Assembly: GCA_023390775.1 (NCBI GenBank)
Contig: JAEWCF010000040.1
Location: 1 to 42,964 of the forward strand
Length of the DNA: 42,964 bases
Source of the DNA: Bacteroidota bacterium
GTDB taxonomy: Bacteria > Bacteroidota > Bacteroidia > Flavobacteriales > Flavobacteriaceae
Direction: 5' to 3'
Made by a program: the position numbers and the translations under genes. Below are positions 7,842 through 15,248 of the stretch, piece by piece. Position 1 is the stretch's first letter. Each line of letters starts with the position of its first letter. Below the pieces are notes generated by a model, which searched no databases, was not told the origin of the DNA, and saw only the letters and a list, made by a program, of their open reading frames with translations.

Positions 7842-9172
7842 TGATGGACTACAGGACAGATCCCGCCGCCAGGAAATTGGCGCTCACAAAGTTGCTTCGG
7901 GCCGTGCGTAAACACGAGAAAGACGTCATTGCCGCACTCGCGCAAGACCTGGGCAAACCCGAATTTGAAAGCATCGCCACCGAGACTTCCTACGTGATTT
8001 CCGACTTGAAGTATACCCTTAGAAACCTCGATCGGTGGACCCGGCCGAGACGCGTGTGGCCTTCCCTGATCAACTTCCCGTCGGTAGACCGGATTTACAG
8101 CCAGCCATACGGAGATGTCCTGGTGATTTCACCGTGGAATTATCCCTTCCAACTGGCCCTCTGCCCGGTTATCGCGGCCGTGGCGGCAGGAAATCGCGTG
8201 GTGTTGAAGCCGTCCGAGATGGCGCAAAATACCGCCTCGATCATCGAACTGATCATTGCGGAGGCATTTGACCCCGTTCATGTCGAGGTTTTCCACGGTG
8301 GCGCCGAGGTATCCACACGCCTGCTTGAACGAAAGTGGGATTATATCTTTTTCACGGGAAGCGTACGCGTCGGGCGCATCGTGGCACAGGCTGCCGCGAG
8401 GAACCTGACCCCCGTGACCCTTGAGCTCGGCGGCAAGAATCCGTGCATCGTGGACGATTCGGCCAACCTGGAAGTGGCGGCAAGGCGCATTTGCTGGGGA
8501 AAATTCGTAAACGCCGGCCAGACCTGCATTGCGCCGGATTACGTGCTCGCGCATCGTAACATCAGGCCCAGGCTTATGGAACTTCTCAAAGCGGAAATCA
8601 TTCGGGCCTATGGGGAAAACCCGTCGAAATCCCCGGATTTTGCCCGCATCGTGGATAAAGCCAACCACCATAGGTTGGTGCGGATGCTGGAAGGGGAGAA
8701 TGTATTTTTCGGCGGGGAAGCCGATCCTGATGCAAAATACATTTCACCGACAATTGTGGACGGTGTGCGCCCGGACAGTCTTTTGATGGAGGAAGAGATT
8801 TTTGGGCCCATACTGCCCGTACTCGAATATGCCGACGATAGGGAGTTGGCCTCATTCATCGATCGGCATCCCAAACCGTTGTCGCTTTACGTCTTTTCCG
8901 GGCGCGCTTCCTTTGCGCAAAAATGGATCAAAGACACGTCCTTTGGCGGGGGCTGCATCAACGATACAATGGTGCACTTTGCCAACCGAAGGCTTCCCTT
9001 TGGAGGCATCGGCACAAGCGGCCTTGGTGCTTACCACGGAAAACTGGGTTTCGACACCTTCTCGCACCGCAAGGCGATTCTCGACCGCGGAACCTGGATG
9101 GATGTCAGGCTTCGGTACCCGCCCTACGGCAGGAAAGCGGGCCTGGTAAAAAAATTATTGGAATGGATCTAA
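7841..9172 (+). CDS. aldehyde dehydrogenase, class 3-like
   Basis: NAD(P)-dependent oxidation of aldehydes to acids. The 443-aa length without an N-terminal extension and the order of motifs fit the fatty/aromatic aldehyde dehydrogenase (class 3) group. Seen: VISPWNYPFQLAL, NRVVLKPSE, the FFTGSVRVGR nucleotide-loop motif, catalytic general base Glu195 in LELGGKNP, nucleophile Cys229 in NAGQTCIAPDY, and EEIFGPILPV. The C-terminal tail is short and ends in KKLLEWI. A TTG at 7838 is in frame, but the ATG at 7841, which overlaps the upstream stop, is more likely. Substrate unknown; lipid aldehydes are typical for this group. Confidence 0.93.
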   Translation: MMDYRTDPAARKLALTKLLRAVRKHEKDVIAALAQDLGKPEFESIATETSYVISDLKYTLRNLDRWTRPRRVWPSLINFPSVDRIYSQPYGDVLVISPWNYPFQLALCPVIAAVAAGNRVVLKPSEMAQNTASIIELIIAEAFDPVHVEVFHGGAEVSTRLLERKWDYIFFTGSVRVGRIVAQAAARNLTPVTLELGGKNPCIVDDSANLEVAARRICWGKFVNAGQTCIAPDYVLAHRNIRPRLMELLKAEIIRAYGENPSKSPDFARIVDKANHHRLVRMLEGENVFFGGEADPDAKYISPTIVDGVRPDSLLMEEEIFGPILPVLEYADDRELASFIDRHPKPLSLYVFSGRASFAQKWIKDTSFGGGCINDTMVHFANRRLPFGGIGTSGLGAYHGKLGFDTFSHRKAILDRGTWMDVRLRYPPYGRKAGLVKKLLEWI

Positions 9173-9183
9173 AACTTTAAAAT

Positions 9184-10032
9184 ATGAAATGGATGGGACG
9201 CCGCGAAAGCGGTAACGTAGAAGACCGGCGGGGCATGTCAGGCGGAAAACTGGCGGCGGGAGGCGGCATCATCGGGGTCATCGTGCTCCTGATCAATTTA
9301 CTCGGCGGAGGCGACATGGGTTCGGTGCTGAACGGCCTTCAGGAGGCTGCGCCCGCAACTGAGCAGGTCGAATTATCGGAAGAGGACAAGAAGCTCGGCA
9401 AAATGGTTCGCGTGATCGTAGCCGATACCGAGGACGTCTGGAACAAGATTTTCGCCGAGAACGGCCAGGATTATCGCGAACCCACTTTGGTCCTGTTTCG
9501 CGACGGTGTCCAAACGGGTTGCGGCAATGCGACATCGGCTTCGGGCCCCTTTTACTGCCCGCTGGATGAAAAGATTTATATGGACCTCGCCTTTTTTGAG
9601 CAGTTGCAAACCCGTTTTGGCGCAAAAGGCGGTGATTTCGCCATTGCGTACGTCATTGCGCACGAGGTCGGGCATCACGTACAAACGCTATTGGGCACGA
9701 GCGACAAGGTTCGGCAGATCCAGCAACAGGTTTCGGGTACCGAAGGAAACAGGTGGAGCGTGGCGTTGGAACTTCAGGCCGATTTCTATGCGGGGCTTTG
9801 GGCCCACCACAACCAGGAACTGACGCAATCGCTTGAGCCCGGAGATATAGAAGAGGCATTGAGCGCGGCCCAGGCTGTGGGTGACGATGCCATCCAGCGA
9901 CGGACCACCGGCAGCGTGCACCAGGAATCTTTTACGCACGGTTCTTCCCAGCAGCGGATGCATTGGTTTACCAAAGGTTTTAAAACCGGCGATATCAGCC
10001 AGGGAAACACCTTTGACGAGTTGCGCCAGTGA
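9184..10032 (+). CDS. YpfJ-type neutral zinc metallopeptidase
   Basis: A 282-aa protein of the putative neutral zinc metallopeptidase family (YpfJ/PF04228 type). It opens with the family's MKWMGRRESGNVEDRRG, then has a glycine-rich single transmembrane segment (about 22-40, GGKLAAGGGIIGVIVLLINLL). The catalytic domain contains the zinc motif HEVGHH at 160-165 and the later ELQADFYAGLWAHH that supplies the third ligand. It should be anchored in the inner membrane with the catalytic part in the periplasm. The natural substrate is unknown. It starts 11 nt after the aldehyde dehydrogenase stop and overlaps the next start (GTGA), so it belongs to one operon with them. Confidence 0.92.
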   Translation: MKWMGRRESGNVEDRRGMSGGKLAAGGGIIGVIVLLINLLGGGDMGSVLNGLQEAAPATEQVELSEEDKKLGKMVRVIVADTEDVWNKIFAENGQDYREPTLVLFRDGVQTGCGNATSASGPFYCPLDEKIYMDLAFFEQLQTRFGAKGGDFAIAYVIAHEVGHHVQTLLGTSDKVRQIQQQVSGTEGNRWSVALELQADFYAGLWAHHNQELTQSLEPGDIEEALSAAQAVGDDAIQRRTTGSVHQESFTHGSSQQRMHWFTKGFKTGDISQGNTFDELRQ

Positions 10033-10589
10033 CCGAGGCCGTTTACTTTACCGGACCTGGAGATTTCAGGCGATGGCTGGAGAAAAACCATCTTCATGCC
10101 ACGGAGTTATTGGTAGGATTTTACAAAAAAGGTTCGGGTAAGGCCAATATGACCTGGTCCGAATCGGTTGACCAGGCCTTGTGCTTTGGCTGGATCGACG
10201 GAGTCCGCCGAACGGTAGACGATGAACGCTACACCATCCGGTTCACACCGCGGCGCGCAGGTTCGGTCTGGAGCACGGTCAATATCGCGAAAATGGAGGA
10301 GCTCATCAAAAACGGAAAAGTCTTTCCTGCCGGAATGGCCGCCTATGAAAGACGGACCGCCGACCGCTCATCGATATACAGTTTTGAGAACGCGCCCCTT
10401 GAGCTCACACCAGAAATGTTGCGCGAATTTCAGAAAGATAAGAAGGCGTGGGCATTTTTCGAGTCACTGGCTCCTTCCTACAAAAGTACGGCAATATTTC
10501 ACGTCATGAGCGCAAAGCAACAGGCCACAAGAGAGCGGAGATTTGCCAAATTGATGGAAGAAAGCCGCGCGGGCCGAAGGATCAGATGA
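10029..10589 (+). CDS. YdeI/OmpD-associated-like protein
   Basis: A 186-aa cytoplasmic protein of the YdeI/OmpD-associated family. Typical stretches are FRRWLEKNHLHATELLVGFYKKGSGK, TWSESVDQALCFGWIDGVRR, YTIRFTPRRAGSVWSTVN and the C-terminal WAFFESLAPSYKSTAIFHVMSA. The biochemical role is not established; some relatives are linked to antimicrobial-peptide or bacteriocin tolerance. The start is a GTG whose last two bases form the upstream TGA stop, so translational coupling with the metallopeptidase is likely. Its stop codon directly abuts the stop of a small minus-strand gene. Confidence 0.88.
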   Translation: MTEAVYFTGPGDFRRWLEKNHLHATELLVGFYKKGSGKANMTWSESVDQALCFGWIDGVRRTVDDERYTIRFTPRRAGSVWSTVNIAKMEELIKNGKVFPAGMAAYERRTADRSSIYSFENAPLELTPEMLREFQKDKKAWAFFESLAPSYKSTAIFHVMSAKQQATRERRFAKLMEESRAGRRIR

Positions 10590-10721
10590 TCAGAACAGGT
10601 TTTTGATCAGCTGATAAACGGCAAAACCAAACAGGATGATCGCGGGAATGCTCAAAGTTGCACCGGCTATGAGGCCCGCCATTTCCATTTGCGGGGTCCT
10701 CCAGGATTTAGATTTTGCCAT
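10590..10721 (-). CDS. 43-residue single-pass membrane peptide
   Basis: A small open frame with 43 codons plus stop. The N-terminus is polar and basic (MAKSKSWRTPQMEM), followed by a continuous hydrophobic stretch (about 15-38: AGLIAGATLSIPAIILFGFAV) and a short tail YQLIKNLF. This is the layout of a small inner-membrane peptide. A good -7 element TACATTTG lies 35 nt upstream on the same strand, which supports expression. Its TGA touches the TGA of the convergent YdeI-like gene without overlap. The family is not recognised; it may be conserved only among Flavobacteriaceae. Confidence 0.6.
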   Translation of the reverse strand: MAKSKSWRTPQMEMAGLIAGATLSIPAIILFGFAVYQLIKNLF

Positions 10722-10755
10722 GATGAGGTAATTTTTTAAACACCTGAAACTTAGT

Positions 10756-10763
10756 CAAATGTA
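10756..10763 (-). promoter_or_regulatory. -7 promoter element of the 43-aa membrane peptide
   Basis: CAAATGTA on the plus strand reads TACATTTG on the minus strand, an exact match to TAnnTTTG, 34 nt before the minus-strand ATG. No clear -33 element at the right spacing. Confidence 0.5.
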
Positions 10764-10866
10764 AAAACAAAATCCTAAAGTTGGTTATAAAATGGTCGAC
10801 AAAATGCATTTAATAACGATAAAGTAACATTGACACCGGCTATTCATACCAAAAATCCACTTAAAA

Positions 10867-12381
10867 TCATCCGCGCCATCCCTCCCTGTCCAGCGATCGG
10901 TATTGGATAGCCTCGGCAATGTGCGCAGGCTCGATCGCCTCGCAACCATGCAGATCGGCAATGGTACGGGCGACCTTGAGTATCCTGTCGTAGGCACGTG
11001 CCGAGAGGCCGAGCCGGTCCATGGCGGTCCGCAACAACTGCAACGAAGCCTCGCCCAACGGGCAAAAGGCGGCAATCTCTCGACTGGTCATCTGCGCATT
11101 GTAATTGATTCCTTCGCAACCTTCGAATCGCCTGGCTTGCAGGATTCTCGCACGGGTCACCCGCTCCCTTACCTGCGCACTGCTCTCGGCCTTTCGCGAC
11201 TCGCTTAATTTCTCGAAAGGCACGGGAGTTACCTCGATATGGATGTCGATCCGGTCCAGCAGCGGCCCGGAAATTCTGCCCATATAACGCTGCATCTCCG
11301 CATTGGTTCCCGGGCTCTCCACAAATTGCCCGCTCGGGCTGGGATTCATGCTCGCCACCAACATAAAGGACGACGGGTAGGTGACCGTAAATTTTGCCCG
11401 GGAAATCGTGACCTCGCGATCCTCGAGCGGCTGGCGCAAAACCTCGAGGACGTCCCGCCTGAATTCGGGCAGCTCGTCGAGGAACAGCACGCCGTTGTGC
11501 GCCATTGAGATTTCGCCGGGCTGGGGATAACTCCCGCCACCAACCAGGGCTACATTCGACACCGTATGATGGGGGCTTCGGAAAGGGCGCCTGACCATTA
11601 GGCCCCCTCCCCGTAGTTTTCCGGCCACACTGTGGATCTTGGTGGTTTCGAGGGCCTCTGCGGTGGTCATCGGCGGAAGGATCCCGGCAAGCCGTTTGGC
11701 GAGCATGGTCTTGCCCGCGCCCGGTGGCCCAATCATGATGATGTTGTGCCCGCCCGCCGCGGCAATTTCCATGCACCGCTTAATGCTTTCCTGTCCCTTG
11801 ACGTCGCTAAAGTCGAGCATCGGCTCGGGAGAACCAGGATCCGTGGCGACCCCGCAGGCGGCCGGTGTCACCAATTTGCCCGCAAAGTGATCGGTGATCT
11901 CAGACAAGCGGCTGATTCCATATACATTTAACCCCTCTACCACGGCGGCTTCGGCGGCATTTTGCAAAGGCAGGAAGAATCCCAGGAATCCTTCGTCCCG
12001 TGCCTGTATGGCGATGGGCAGCGCCCCGCGGATAGGCTGCAGTTGCCCGTCCAGGGAAAGTTCGCCCATGATCATGTACCGGCCGATTTCGGGAGCATGG
12101 ATTTGCCCGGAAGCGACCAGGATTCCCATGGCAATGGTCAGGTCGAAGGCTGACCCCTCCTTCCGCAGGTCGGCGGGGGCCATGTTGATAGTGATCTTGC
12201 GCCCGGGCATCGCAAATCCGTTGTTCTTGAGCGCGGCCGCGATCCTGAAGCAACTCTCCTTGATCGCGCTATCCGGAAGTCCGACCAAATGGTATCCGAT
12301 ACCCGAATCCATATTGACCTCGATGGTAATCGTTGTGGCCTCCACGCCCGAAACGGCTCCTCCGTAAACTTTTGTCAGCAT
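10867..12381 (-). CDS. yifB: YifB/ComM-type Mg-chelatase-like AAA+ ATPase
   Basis: A 504-aa AAA+ ATPase of the YifB/ComM family. In naturally competent bacteria ComM is a hexameric helicase that promotes branch migration during integration of transforming DNA. Domains in order: an N-terminal ChlI/Lon-S5-like domain (about 20-140, IGYHLVGLPDSAIKES and NMAPADLRKEGSAFDL), the ATPase core with Walker A GPPGAGKT near 218-225, Walker B VLFLDELPEF, and the C-terminal Mg-chelatase lid ending in SARAYDRILKVARTIADL. Length and start agree with the family. It is monocistronic, and no competence genes are adjacent. Confidence 0.95.
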   Translation of the reverse strand: MLTKVYGGAVSGVEATTITIEVNMDSGIGYHLVGLPDSAIKESCFRIAAALKNNGFAMPGRKITINMAPADLRKEGSAFDLTIAMGILVASGQIHAPEIGRYMIMGELSLDGQLQPIRGALPIAIQARDEGFLGFFLPLQNAAEAAVVEGLNVYGISRLSEITDHFAGKLVTPAACGVATDPGSPEPMLDFSDVKGQESIKRCMEIAAAGGHNIIMIGPPGAGKTMLAKRLAGILPPMTTAEALETTKIHSVAGKLRGGGLMVRRPFRSPHHTVSNVALVGGGSYPQPGEISMAHNGVLFLDELPEFRRDVLEVLRQPLEDREVTISRAKFTVTYPSSFMLVASMNPSPSGQFVESPGTNAEMQRYMGRISGPLLDRIDIHIEVTPVPFEKLSESRKAESSAQVRERVTRARILQARRFEGCEGINYNAQMTSREIAAFCPLGEASLQLLRTAMDRLGLSARAYDRILKVARTIADLHGCEAIEPAHIAEAIQYRSLDREGWRG

Positions 12382-12438
12382 TGGTTTTTATGCGCAAATT
12401 ACGCGGGTGGCCACGTGTGGAATTACGGTTTTTCAGCC

Positions 12439-12446
12439 TAAATTTG
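12439..12446 (+). promoter_or_regulatory. -7 promoter element of the PH-domain gene
   Basis: TAAATTTG is an exact TAnnTTTG match 13 nt before the ATG at 12460. A standard -33 TTTG at 19-21 nt is not evident. Confidence 0.55.
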
Positions 12447-12459
12447 TAAAAAAAAGATT

Positions 12460-12837
12460 ATGGGAATCTTCAATTCGATCCTCGGGAATGCGTCTGAAGT
12501 CAATATCGCACAGATCAGCAAGGAATTCGAGCCGATGCTCATTGATGGCGAAATTATCGAGAAAGCCTTCAAATTGATCCGCGACATGTTCATCTTTACC
12601 AACAAGCGATTGATATTGGTCGAGAAGCAACTCGTCGGAACCAAGGCCGATTACCTTTCCATTCCCTACGCCAACGTGATCAAATTCTCCAAGGAGAGCG
12701 CGGGCATCCTGGACCTGGACGCCGAACTCAAGATCTGGATCAAGGACGAGGCCGAACCGATCAAGAAACAATTCGGGAAAGGCGGCAACAACATCAACGA
12801 GGTTTACCGGATCCTGGGTACGCACATCCTGAAATAA
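12460..12837 (+). CDS. bacterial PH-domain protein (PF08000 type)
   Basis: A 125-aa protein that is almost entirely one bacterial pleckstrin-homology-like domain. Recognisable stretches are the opening MGIFNSILGNASEV, then IEKAFKLIRDMFIFTNKRLILVEKQ, the DYLSIPYANVIKFSKESAG core and the final helix NNINEVYRILGTHIL. No signal peptide or membrane segment. The function of this family is not known in detail. It has its own promoter element and ends at a bidirectional hairpin, so it should be transcribed alone. Confidence 0.9.
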   Translation: MGIFNSILGNASEVNIAQISKEFEPMLIDGEIIEKAFKLIRDMFIFTNKRLILVEKQLVGTKADYLSIPYANVIKFSKESAGILDLDAELKIWIKDEAEPIKKQFGKGGNNINEVYRILGTHILK

Positions 12838-12863
12838 AAAACCTCCGGAAATTCCGAAGGTTT
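12838..12863. terminator. bidirectional hairpin terminator
   Basis: AAACCTCCGGAA paired with TTCCGAAGGTTT, one C-A mismatch, almost no loop beyond the central bases, with A-rich 5' and T-rich 3' flanks. It lies between the convergent PH-domain and SIMPL genes and can serve both strands. Confidence 0.75.
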
Positions 12864-12883
12864 GTATTTTCTGTGAAGGCTGA

Positions 12884-13573
12884 TCATTCGAGCGAGAAAG
12901 CAACGGTGACATTGGCGGTTATATTGATCTCGCCAATGGCGAGTGTCTCGCGGGGGGCGGCCCCATCGGCACTTTTTTCCATGGCCATGGCATACATCGG
13001 TTGCGGATAGTAAACCTGTGAATTGTCGGAAATCATGATCGCCTTGCCGGCCTTTTGCCCAAGAACCGAAACATAATCGTCGGCCTTGGCCTTGGCGTTC
13101 CTCATCGCGGCCTTGCGAGCCTCGCTCTCGTGCTGTTCCATTTTGGAAGACCTGAACTCCACATTGGAAATCCGGTTGATCCCGGCTTCCACGAGGTTTT
13201 CCATCAGCTGGTCATATTGCGAGAGGTCGCGCAGCAATATCTCGATGGTCTGGGTGGCGGCGTAACTGTACTTTTTCTTTTCGTAATCGTAGATCGGGTT
13301 CAGGGCCACGCGCCGTGTCTGGACGTCCTCCTTGGCCAATTTAGAATTGCGGATCGCGCGCACGACTTTCTCGACGGCTTCGTCATTTTGCTTCTTGACC
13401 TCGGATGATTTGTTTCCGCGGGTATCCACCGACACGGAGATGAACGCCTGATCGGGAATGACCTTTACCTTTCCCTCGCCCTGAACGGTAATCTGGGGCT
13501 GCGGCCGCATGTTTTCTTGTGCAAGGGATGCCGATGAAGCGGCGATGAACAGGGCAATGAACAGATTTTTCAT
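12884..13573 (-). CDS. SIMPL-domain (DUF541) periplasmic protein
   Basis: A 229-aa exported protein. The signal peptide MKNLFIALFIAASSASLAQ is followed by a full SIMPL/DUF541 domain: ITVQGEGKVKVIPDQAFISVSV, then KVVRAIRNSKLAKEDVQT, YDYEKKKYSYAATQTIEILLRDLSQYD, AAMRNAKAKADDYVSVLGQ and INITANVTVAFSLE at the end. Members are periplasmic or envelope-associated with poorly defined roles (links to oxidative stress and porin-like assemblies are reported for some). Start is the only ATG giving the signal peptide. Confidence 0.92.
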   Translation of the reverse strand: MKNLFIALFIAASSASLAQENMRPQPQITVQGEGKVKVIPDQAFISVSVDTRGNKSSEVKKQNDEAVEKVVRAIRNSKLAKEDVQTRRVALNPIYDYEKKKYSYAATQTIEILLRDLSQYDQLMENLVEAGINRISNVEFRSSKMEQHESEARKAAMRNAKAKADDYVSVLGQKAGKAIMISDNSQVYYPQPMYAMAMEKSADGAAPRETLAIGEINITANVTVAFSLE

Positions 13574-13619
13574 GATTTTTATGTATTGATTGATTTTGCG
13601 CTTACCAAATCCCGTGCCG

Positions 13620-14261
13620 TCAGAGGTCTCCCCGGCGCTCCATCACGAACATGATAGCAATGGGAACGGCCAAAAGGATGACCATCAGCGTATTGGTTTC
13701 AAATAAATACGGATCGCGGATCAGGGTGATCACGTACCCGCCGATCGCCCCGCCAAAGTGGGCGGTATGCCCGATGTTGTCCCGGCGCGATTTCATTCCG
13801 TAGATCGAGTACAACAGGTATCCGATGCCGAAGATGTAAGCCGGGATTGGGATCGGAATGAAAAACACGTAAAGGCTCATATCGGGCTGCTGCAATATCG
13901 CCGAATACAAAACGCCCGTCACCGCCCCCGAAGCCCCGATGGCGCGGTAGGAATATTCATCGCGATGCATGTAAAGAGTGAGCAGGCTGCCGAATATCAG
14001 GCTTCCGAAATAAATCAGGAGAAAGGTGACGGTCCCCATAAAATTGATCACCACCGGCGCGAAGAAATACAGCGTGATCATGTTGAACGCCAGGTGCGCG
14101 ATGTCGGCGTGGAGGAAGGCCGATGAAAACATCCGGATCTGGTCGCCCGCGCGGATGCTGCCCACGTGGAACTCATACCGCCTGAAAAACGCAATGTCAT
14201 TGAATCCCTTAAAACTCACCAATACCGTGGCCAGGATAATCGCGAGGACCGCTGTGCTCAT
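13620..14261 (-). CDS. rhomboid-family intramembrane serine protease
   Basis: A 213-aa polytopic protein. The catalytic dyad is visible: Ser111 in GASGAVTG and His168 in AHFGGAIGG. The conserved HADIAHLAFNM segment (His51, His56, Asn60) forms the oxyanion-side helix. Six hydrophobic segments fit the basic bacterial six-helix rhomboid core, with no extra cytoplasmic domain. It would cleave single-pass membrane proteins within the inner membrane; no substrate can be named. It lies 46 nt upstream of the SIMPL gene on the same strand, so co-transcription is possible, and is divergent from the acyltransferase gene. Confidence 0.93.
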   Translation of the reverse strand: MSTAVLAIILATVLVSFKGFNDIAFFRRYEFHVGSIRAGDQIRMFSSAFLHADIAHLAFNMITLYFFAPVVINFMGTVTFLLIYFGSLIFGSLLTLYMHRDEYSYRAIGASGAVTGVLYSAILQQPDMSLYVFFIPIPIPAYIFGIGYLLYSIYGMKSRRDNIGHTAHFGGAIGGYVITLIRDPYLFETNTLMVILLAVPIAIMFVMERRGDL

Positions 14262-14330
14262 AAACAGATTTATACCGTAAATTTAAACTATTGCGGGCAA
14301 TGGTTGAAGGCAGGCAAGAATTTTAAGCCA

Positions 14331-14338
14331 TATATTTG
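14331..14338 (+). promoter_or_regulatory. -7 promoter element of the acyltransferase gene
   Basis: TATATTTG, an exact TAnnTTTG match, 13 nt before the ATG at 14352. The nearest TTG upstream is at 14304-14306, 24 nt away, which is wider than usual. The opposite strand has TAAATTTA at 14278-14285 for the divergent rhomboid gene. Confidence 0.55.
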
Positions 14339-14351
14339 CAAAAAACAGGCG

Positions 14352-15248
14352 ATGCAGTTGCTCATTTACGTCCTGGTCTACCCGATCCTGTGGTTGATCT
14401 CCAGGCTTCCGTTTCCCATTTTCTATGCTTTTTCGGATCTGGTCTACATCCTTGTCTACCGGATCATTGGTTACCGCAAGAAAACCGTCAGGCGAAACCT
14501 TGAGCTTGCCTTCCCCGATTATTCCCCGGCGCGCAGGCACGAAATCGAGAAAAAATCCTACCGGCACCTGTGCGACATGTTCCTGGAGATGATCAAGACG
14601 ATGGGAATCTCGCACGAGGAAATCAACAAACGGTTCATGTTCACCAACCTCGATATGGTTCACCAGGCCGAGGCCGAAGGCAAAAGCATCGCGATCATGG
14701 CCGGGCATTACGGAAGTTATGAATGGGTCATTTCAATGAACGGCCGCGTTTCATTTAGGGGATTTGCGATCTACAAGAAAATTGCCAACGAATATTTCGA
14801 CCGGCTCATTCACCGGATCCGATCAAAGTTCGGGGCCGCGCTGATCACGACCAAGGAAACCATCCCCACGATAGAGGCCAATGAGAGAGCGGGTATCCGT
14901 GGAATCTACGGTTTCGCCGCCGACCAGTCGCCCAAGGCCTCCAAGATCTACCACTGGGGCATGTTCATGGGAATTGAAAGCCCGATCATCACCGGTGCCG
15001 AGATGCTGGCCAAGAAATACGACATGAACATCCTGTTCCTTCGCGTGCGCAAGGTCGGGCGGGGCTATTACCAGGCGACTTTTGAGCGCCCGTTCCCCGA
15101 TGTGCGGTCGGTGCCGGATTACCAAATTTCAGACACGTTCATGCAGATGGTCGAGGAGCAGGTTCGCGAGGCCCCCGAATATTATTTGTGGACGCATAAA
15201 AGGTGGAAGGTCAGTCGAGAACAAACCACTTCTCCACACTCGGCTTAA
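14352..15248 (+). CDS. LpxL/HtrB-like lysophospholipid acyltransferase
   Basis: A 298-aa membrane-anchored acyltransferase of the LpxL/HtrB family, which adds secondary acyl chains to lipid A (or makes related lipids) on the inner face of the cytoplasmic membrane. An N-terminal hydrophobic segment (about 2-35, LLIYVLVYPILWLISRLP...) anchors it. The catalytic HX4D/E motif is seen as His119...Glu124 in GHYGSYEW, followed by NGRVSFRGFAIYKK and FAADQSPK. The ATG at 14352 fits the family N-terminus and follows a -7 element; an earlier in-frame start at 14166 would run through the promoter region. The last 38 nt overlap the convergent PLP-enzyme gene. Confidence 0.92.
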   Translation: MQLLIYVLVYPILWLISRLPFPIFYAFSDLVYILVYRIIGYRKKTVRRNLELAFPDYSPARRHEIEKKSYRHLCDMFLEMIKTMGISHEEINKRFMFTNLDMVHQAEAEGKSIAIMAGHYGSYEWVISMNGRVSFRGFAIYKKIANEYFDRLIHRIRSKFGAALITTKETIPTIEANERAGIRGIYGFAADQSPKASKIYHWGMFMGIESPIITGAEMLAKKYDMNILFLRVRKVGRGYYQATFERPFPDVRSVPDYQISDTFMQMVEEQVREAPEYYLWTHKRWKVSREQTTSPHSA

